DNA from: Crotophaga sulcirostris
Lineage: Eukaryota > Chordata > Aves > Cuculiformes > Crotophagidae
Assembly (NCBI GenBank): GCA_013397455.1
Contig: VYZB01000326.1
Coordinates: 211,310 to 275,309, forward strand
DNA length: 64,000 bases
Direction of reading: 5' to 3'
The notes under the pieces were generated by a model, which was given only the letters and a program-made list of their open reading frames with translations, made no database searches and was not told where the DNA came from. Below, in pieces: positions 57,478 through 64,000 of the stretch. Both the position numbers and the translations under genes were made by a program. Numbering within the stretch: position 1 is the stretch's first letter; each line of letters begins with the position of its first letter.

Positions 57478-57991
57478 AAACAACTCACAAATAAATAAAA
57501 ATAAAGCAGTTAGGAAGAAAACGTCGCCCATCTGCAACGCTCATATCTTTCTTGACAGTTTTGCTTTATGTTGCAACAGCTGCTTAACATGACAAACGCT
57601 GGCTTTAATAACGATGTATGTGAGGAGATGCAGGCTGGGGAAGGGGGTGGTGGAGCTCTTAAGCTCATCGTGCTGTCTCATGCTCTTAGCCCTGGGCAGG
57701 GTGACCATGCAAGGTAGCATGGTGACCATGATACCTTGCGCCGACCACATCTACCCCAGGGACATCAGTTTGGAACTGATGCCTGCTGAGAACAGTCGTG
57801 GTTTTGCGGTGATGTGTCCTCATTTGAATTGATGGAGAAGAAGGGTCTTTGACCTCAGTATGATAGAAGGAGCCTTAAGGCTATTTGTGGGTGGTGGAGC
57901 CAGCTCCTGGTGGCTACCTAGGGTGCTTCAAGGCCATGTGTCTATAAGGAATGGTGCATATTGGAGAGACCCTGGGCTTCTAGTGTGACCT
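57478..57991. other. Unique non-coding sequence
   Basis: AT-rich immediately after the poly-G tract (57478-57520). Nothing was recognised beyond. Confidence 0.5.
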
Positions 57992-58231
57992 TCATAGGAT
58001 CATAGAATGGTTTGAGTTGGAAGGGATATCAAGGGCCTTCTAGTTTCAACCCCCTGCCTTGGGCAGGGACACCTCCCACTGGATCAGGGTGCTCAAAGCC
58101 CCTTTCAGTACTGGAGGCTGCTCTAAGGTCTCCCTGGAGCCTTCTCTTCTTCAGGCTGAACAACCCCAGCTCTCTCAGCCTGTCCTCCTATGGGAGGTGC
58201 TCCAGCCCTAGGACCATCTTTGTGGTCTCTT
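57992..58231 (-). mobile_element. CR1 LINE 3' end with a large internal deletion
   Basis: The tail 'tcataggatcatagaatggt' and 'cccactggatcagggtgctc' are followed at about 58098 by a jump to 'ctttcagtactggaggctgc', then 'agccttctcttcttcaggct' and 'tgtcctcctatgggaggtgc'. The motif 'gcccc' stands at both ends of the missing segment in full copies, so a deletion of roughly 250-300 bp through this microhomology is likely. Confidence 0.93.
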
Positions 58232-59079
58232 TATTTCTCCAAACGTACTTGCATTCCTTTGTCTTTTCCTACCTTGTTATTCTCTCTGCAAAAATGGGAT
58301 AACAGGCTTTGCAGGTTGTTTCCTTACTGCAGTATCGGAGATTGTCGGGTTGTCAGCAACCTGGAGATAGCAGGGATTGCTGACAGCGAGCAGAACTGAG
58401 TCAGTGCTGTGTACAGAAACCTTGCTCAGCCTTTGAAACTGCAGTCAAACCCTCCCCCAAGGTTACTTTCACTCATAAAGCATGCTGAGTTCTGTTTGCC
58501 GCAAACCTAGATTTTAATCCCAGAATCCAGGCAGACCCGGGCTTTGAAGAGAATCGAGTTGGAGGCAGAAGTGAAAAGCCTTAGACCAGGCTGGCTCGAA
58601 AAAGATGAATTCAAACTGACTGAGGAAGATGGAGATGTTCACATCCACACCTGCCTTTGCACCTTGCATATTTATCTCATTGTGCCAATACCATTGGGAA
58701 TAAATCAGCAGCAAGACATGCACGGAGCAGATCCACTGGTTCAGGTAGCCTGGGACCTGCACTGGCATTTACCCACAGCTCAAATCAAACTCCCAGGGAA
58801 GTTTTCCAAAGCCTGCATGAACTGAAATCCTTCCCTCACCTAATGTTTTTTTTTCCCCTCGCTTCAGCCCTTAGAAGCAAGAATTTCAAAGATGGAAAAA
58901 CATCATCTGCACTGGCCACAGAGGGGAAGCCTGCAAATACTGAGAATTTTTATTTCTCCTGGGATCTGCAGCCCGTGAAGCCTGGGTAGTTCAGACAGGC
59001 TGAGAATAACTCTTTAGACCTTTGCCTGCTTAACACACCTGCCAAACCTGCCCAGCAGCACCGAGGTGGTGAGCACACA
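58232..59079. other. Unique non-coding sequence
   Basis: No gene was recognised. Confidence 0.5.
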
Positions 59080-59355
59080 GGGGCATGTCCTTCCTGTGCT
59101 GAGGACTCCAGAACTGGACTCAGGGCTCCAGGTGGGCTCTCACCAGAGCAGAGCAGAGGGGCAGAATCCCCTCCCTCCCCTGCTGGTCCCACTGCTCTGG
59201 ATGCAGCCCAGGACATGGGTGGTTTCTGGGCTGTGAGAACACTTTGCCGGCTCATGTTGAGCTTCTCATCCCCCAGCACCCCAAGTCCTCCTCCTCAGGG
59301 CTGCTCTCAATCCATTCTCTGCCCATCCTGTATTTGTGCTTGGGATTGCCCTGAC
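59080..59355 (-). mobile_element. CR1 fragment from upstream of the 3' UTR, lacking the tail
   Basis: Unlike the other copies, this one has no tail. It runs from 'tccttcctgtgctgaggact' (59087-59106) through 'tggatgcagcccaggacatg', 'catcccccagcaccccaagt' and 'agggctgctctcaatccatt' to 'tatttgtgcttgggattgcc'. This segment lies at or just before the end of ORF2 in CR1. A later deletion or rearrangement must have removed the 3' end. The same segment is present in the plus-strand copy at 62629. Confidence 0.88.
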
Positions 59356-61480
59356 TCAGTCATATCTGCATTGCACAGGGATGCATTTGCTGCCCACGGG
59401 GGTTGTGTGGTCCTACTGCTTCTGAGAATAGGAGTAGGTTGTGTCAGCCCAACCAGCTCTGTGATGATGGCTCTTGTGTCATCCAGATGTGAAAGATATC
59501 AGTGCACACTGAGGAGAATAGCTGCATGTGATTTGCCTTTCTTTTACCTTCTGAATGTGTGCTGGGGGCACTGTTTCTGAGCCTCCCAGGACAGCCAAGA
59601 GCATGGTGTTTCCCTCTCCCAGCATCAAGCGTGGGTGGCACAACTGCACTTTGATCATTTCTACATCTCTGTGTATTTTGTAAATAAGCCCAGAGGCTAT
59701 GCGATGCCTTCATATTTAGAAATGGGATAAACAGGGCGATGTGCTATCTATTTATTTGTTCTTTTATTCATTCGGTTAGGAGCTCACAAAACACTTTGCA
59801 AGATCTATGAAATGAGCCTTGTAATGCTCCCAGGAGAGGGAAGAAATGTTCCTGCTCTACTTGGCAGGCAGGGGAAGCTGAGGGGCACTGAGAGGTTGCT
59901 CGTGGTCAGGGCGAGACCGTGGCAGGTGCAGCAGTAAATCCCAGGTCCTGTTTTCCATTTCTGGTCTGTAACAGTTGCTAAGACCCAAATGCACATTGCA
60001 ATCCCAGGCTCTCAGCAATGCCAAGTCATCTGTGGTCAAGCTTCTCTTTTCTGGTGTTTCTCCTGCTCCTGGACTAATCTGGGAATGTGGTTGTGCCTCC
60101 ACATCTTGTCCCAGTGAGAAGTCATTAGATGGTACATGAGTGTGATGCTAATGATGGAGGAACCACATCAAACTATCCTGGCTCCTTTGCTGCCAGAGCT
60201 CATTCTCATCTGCACATCTTCAACTCCTCCATCTCAGAGATGCCTTCAGGTCTTTCTTGACCCCTTGGACCCTGGAGTGGCCATTGCCCTCAGTCAGAGA
60301 CCACCATGCCCTCTTCCTGGTTGCTCTCTCTCTTCCCTCTCTCTATCTTTGTGGTCCAGGTGCAGCTTTTGGCACTTGAACAATTGCTGTGGCTTTTCCA
60401 AGCTTGGACCTTCACCTCCTGGCAACGAGTCAGGCTCATGCATAGACTTTGGGGTGAACCTGAGATGCTGCTGCACGGTGGAAACCCAAGTGCATGTATG
60501 TACCTTAGTTTTCTCTAGGCTGGCAGGTGATTTTACAAAGGTGATCCTATCAGATAGGCTTGTGCTCCTGCTCCCTTGGATGTGGTCCATGTGTGCAGCC
60601 TGTGTAGAAAAGCTATGTAGGTTTTCTGGGTCCCTGAGGCTGGGAAGATGGGGTGCATGCAGCGTGCTGTGCCATGGCTCCATCAGCACCCACTTTTCAC
60701 CTACATCACCCTGACATCAGCTCCCATGCCCTACACTCACTCTGGGGCTATGGGGGGATTATTTGAGGTGGCAGCAGGGGGAAACGGGGCCGTCACGCTG
60801 CCCGTGCCTGGCCCTGCTCTGAGCAGACAGGAGCCTGTGGGAGGTGCAGCTCTGCTGCCCTGTTTACAGCAGCTCGGCTGCCTCCGCTGTTCGTAACCTA
60901 CTTTCCCTCCCTTCCTTCTAAATAGGACTTTGGGCCACGGGTGGATGGAGCAGTTCCCTTTGTCTCCTGCAGCTCAGACAGCTGAGAGCAAGAAAGGAGC
61001 AATTTGCAATCTCAAACCTGCCCTTGGCTGGGTGGGACACAGGCTCTGTCCTCTGCAGCCCACCGTGTCCCCGTGCAGTGTGGATGTCCCCAGCAGCCTC
61101 AAGCTGCAGCGTGCCCATAATGCACACCCAGGTACATTGAAGACACTCAGGTTCTCCTGAGCAACCCTGCTATGGAAACCCATGGGGTGGTATCAAAGCA
61201 AGCAGGCTTTTAATTGCTGCTCATTTTCCCAACGGGGCTTGGCATCATCCTGCACATGGACAAAGCCAGACAGAGACATGCTTCCTCCTTCCCTCTTCCT
61301 ACAGGTGCTGTGGGCTGGAGCCTGCAGACACCTCTCCCTGGACCAGGGCTCCATCCACCCTGAGGAAGCCCACCTGAAGGTATTCCCCCACCCTGCACTT
61401 TCGTTCTCTTTAATACTTTTCCTCACTTGTTCTAATTCCCTCCTTTTGGTCCTGGTCTGATTTTTAACTCTGCTTCAAGG
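59356..61480. other. Unique non-coding sequence
   Basis: A 192-codon open frame (60136-60711) is among the longest in the window, but it has no domain, and an antisense frame of 131 codons overlaps it. I do not call a gene. Confidence 0.45.
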
Positions 61481-61733
61481 GATGCATGGTCTCAGGTTGT
61501 GCCAGGGGAGGTTTGGAGTGGATATTAGGGAAGATATCCTTATGGAAAGGGTGGTAAAGCACTGGCAGAGGCTACCCAGGGCAGTGGTGGAGTCCCCATC
61601 CCTGGGCTGGTTTAAAAAACATGTAGATGTGGCACTTTGGGATGGTGTTCAGTAGACACAGTGGTGTTGCATTGATGGTAGGACTGGATGATCTTACAAG
61701 TCTTTCCCAACCTTGATGATTCTATGATTCTAC
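61481..61733 (+). mobile_element. CR1 LINE 3' end, 'cactttgggatggtgttca' class
   Basis: 'ttgtgccaggggaggtttgg', 'gaaagggtggtaaagcactg', 'gtggcactttgggatggtgt' and 'gatgattctatgattctac'. It pairs with the copy at 36795 as the second member of this class. Confidence 0.93.
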
Positions 61734-62628
61734 GTCGGAAATTTAAGAATGGACTCCTGGAAGAATCTCTTTGACAGATGCTGACAGGGACTGTGCAGTG
61801 CAGTGGGTTTTTGTCATGCTGTTTGGCAATCAGCTGGCATTTTCTTTTGCAAGACAATGTCCTCCATGAAGCAGGCTGAACTTTGGCGCGTTTTGATGTG
61901 GAAATGTTTTGGCAATGAAGCAAAACGTTGCATGTCTGTATTCACCCCTCCTGGCCCCTTCCCTCGAGAGTCAGGTTTTAAGGGAAGGACCACGTGGGAG
62001 CTGAAAACTTGCCCAAAAGCACTGAATACCAACAGGAATGGCACCAACCCCCTCCTTGGCATCACAAAGAAAATCTTAATATTTTACTTTCCTTAGGGGA
62101 AAGAGAAAGGATTGAATAGAAAAACTTCCTGGATCGTTGTCAGAAATACTATTGGAAAATGAAATCCTTGTCTTTCAAGATTTTCGGGTGATGTGATGGC
62201 TTTGCGTGGTTCTACTGTACCTGGGTGTCCCAGCCCCATCGAGATTTGCTTGAGCAAGGGTGCTTTCAGAGAGGTTCTATTTTTTTTTTTGTAAAATTTG
62301 GTGTCATGGGGGAGGCTGCTTTTAACTCCACAAGGTGGGTGTCTTCAGAGCTGCCTCTTTTTTGGATTGCAGTTGTCAGGTTTACACGCAGTTTAAACGT
62401 GCCATATGTCTCTGGTTCAGCCGAGGATTTTAGCTGCATGCCGAGCATTAAGTGGAAAGAAATCCCATTAAAATCTCCAGCCATTGCTATGTGGTTGAGA
62501 GGGTGTTGTAGGTCCTCATGAACCATGACCTACCTCACCATGCTGGTAGCTTGACCACAGGCTGGGTTTGCATATTCTTGGAAGGATTTTATGGAAGTGC
62601 ATGCGGTGGAGAAAGGATTGGGAGAAGA
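61734..62628. other. Unique non-coding sequence
   Basis: A T run of 12 at 62280-62291. No gene was recognised. Confidence 0.5.
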
Positions 62629-63312
62629 CCTGAAGAGAAGAACTTGGGGTGCTGGGGGATGAGAAGGTCCATGTGAGCTGGTAACGTGCACTTGCAGCCC
62701 AGAAAACCAACTGTGTCCTGGGCTGCATCCAGAGCAGTGGGACCAGCAGGGGAGGGAGGGGATTCAGCCCCTCTGCTCCACTCTGGTGAGACCCCACCTG
62801 GAATCCTGTGTCCAGTTCTGGAGTCCTCAGCACAGGAAGGGCCTGGAGCTGTTGGAGCGAGTTCAGAGGAGGCCATGGAGATGATTCAAGGGTTGGAGCA
62901 CCTCCTGTACAAGGACAGGATGAGAGAGTTGGGGTTGTTCAGCCTGGAGAAGAGAAGGCTCTGGTGAGACCTTAGAGCAGCCTCCAGTACTGAAAGGGGC
63001 TCCAGGAAAGCTGGGGAGGGGCTCTTGATCAGGGAGTGCAGGGATGGGATGAGGTGAATGGTTTTCAGCTGCAAGAGGAGAGATTGAAATGAGATCTTGG
63101 GGAGAAATATTTCCTGTGAGGGTGGGGAGGCCCTGGCCCAGGTTGCCCAGAGCAGTGGTGGCTGCCCCATCCCTGGAGGTGTTGAAGGCCAGGTTGGATG
63201 GGGCTTTGAGCATCCCTGATCCAGTGGGAGGTGTCCCTGCCCATGGCAAAGGGGATTGGGACTGAGTGGGCTTTAAGGTCCCTTCCAAGCCAGACCATTC
63301 CATGACTCTGTG
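62629..63312 (+). mobile_element. CR1 LINE 3' end, longest copy in the window
   Basis: 684 bp: 'cctgaagagaagaacttggg', 'tcctgggctgcatccagagc', 'gagaccccacctggaatcct', 'gagagttggggttgttcagc', 'ggtggggaggccctggccca', 'gtgggaggtgtccctgccca' and the tail 'accattccatgactctgtgg'. It is collinear with the 47249, 53117 and 55756 copies, and its 5' part overlaps the segment found inverted at 59080. It serves as the best local reference for deletions in the other copies. Confidence 0.96.
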
Positions 63313-64000
63313 GGAAGATATGTGCATGCATTTAGGGGATGAAGATGATGTTGGAGGTGCTACCTGGACATTGACTGCTAAACCAGGCCAGCAGTCAGGT
63401 GTCAGTTAGGAGCATGAGTCTCAGATTTGTATTTTCTGCCCAGACGAGCTCAAGCACTGCGATCAATTTGAAGAATAGGCTGTGCTTTTTTCACAATTAC
63501 CTCAGAGGGTTTGTTGTGGTTTTTATTTTTTTTTTTTTTTGCTAAATTCATGCGATAAAATGCATTAAATGTAACAGCACGGAAAATAAAAGTTCAGTTT
63601 GCTGAGAGAGCCTGATTTAGTGTGAAGATAAAACAAGATAAAACAACTGGAAAAATTAAGTGGGATAAATAAATTCTACCAGAGAGAAGACAGAGAGGGG
63701 AGAGCTGTGTGAGTGCTGTTGGCCAGACAGCGGTCAATCCAGCTGTGAATGGCTTTCCTAAATTTCATCTTGGAAGGGGGGTGATGCTTTGTTGTCCCCC
63801 TCTTCCCACATGCAGTTGGCTGCTCAGCTTTGTCCCAAGACTCCGAGATGTGGTTCTCCCTGCTCTGCTGCTTTGCATGGGGGTGTGTGTGCTCCTCCTG
63901 CCCATGCACGGTGCTTTCTGTGCAGGCTTTTGGGTGATGGAATGAAAATATTCAAGAGCAAACGGGAAAAGCAAGAAGGAGGGTGGTGGCGCGTGGGGGA
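63313..64000. other. Unique non-coding sequence to the window end
   Basis: A T run at 63526-63540 and AT-rich sequence to 63680. No gene was recognised. Confidence 0.5.

Noticed and set aside
57177..57592. Proline-rich and glycine-rich frames at 57.2-57.6 kb
   Set aside because: They are direct readings of the poly-G tract and not evidence of a repeat protein.
60136..60714. 192-codon open reading frame on the plus strand
   Set aside because: Low-complexity Leu/Ser/Cys-rich composition, no motif, and an overlapping 131-codon antisense frame. No splice or start context supports a gene.
40930..63327. Recurring similar peptides from many loci (for example with FLPKISSQSPLFQLK)
   Set aside because: They look like a protein family, but each is the antisense frame of a CR1 3' untranslated region and reflects repeat copies, not genes.

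Overview
The window looks like nuclear DNA of a bird. The main reason is about 35 fragments of CR1 LINE retrotransposons, on both strands, nearly all 5'-truncated and ending in the short terminal repeats typical of avian CR1 (ATTCTATG-type or ATACTGTG-type). Crocodilians and turtles also carry CR1, so 'bird' is an inference. I found no protein-coding exon, tRNA, rRNA or known small RNA gene that I can support. The open reading frames present are short, have no recognisable domains, and many are antisense or frame shadows of CR1. The window is best described as intergenic or deep intronic DNA.

Layout. From 1 to 23.5 kb, unique sequence alternates with CR1 pieces. This part holds a CR1 copy in which an endonuclease-domain remnant is joined to a 3' tail (8.1-8.7 kb), a 48-bp element with terminal inverted repeats (9.97 kb), a cluster of octamer-like motifs (12.0-12.25 kb), a probable retroviral LTR (14.8-15.1 kb), a 515-bp assembly gap inside a minisatellite (15.3-15.8 kb), and a much older CR1-clade reverse transcriptase remnant (20.1-20.6 kb). 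From 23.45 to 33.2 kb there is almost 10 kb without any recognisable transposon. It contains AT-rich blocks that look like candidate regulatory DNA and a perfect 73-bp inverted duplication with arms about 1 kb apart.

From 33 to 46 kb CR1 returns, together with a 121-bp near-perfect palindrome with terminal inverted repeats (34.6 kb), a 21-bp minisatellite (36.2 kb), a close inverted pair of CR1 copies that could fold into a hairpin (39.7-40.1 kb), and an 86-bp tandem amplification of a CR1 3' end (43.6 kb). From 47 to 64 kb there is a run of similar CR1 copies of one subfamily, mostly on the plus strand, and a 101-bp almost pure poly-G tract (57.4 kb).

No gene system can be reconstructed. 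The value of the window lies in repeat biology: CR1 subfamily structure and internal deletions, small foldback elements, templated inverted duplication and unusual homopolymer DNA. Repeat calls rest on similarity among copies within the window and on knowledge of the family. Edges are accurate to roughly 10-30 bases.
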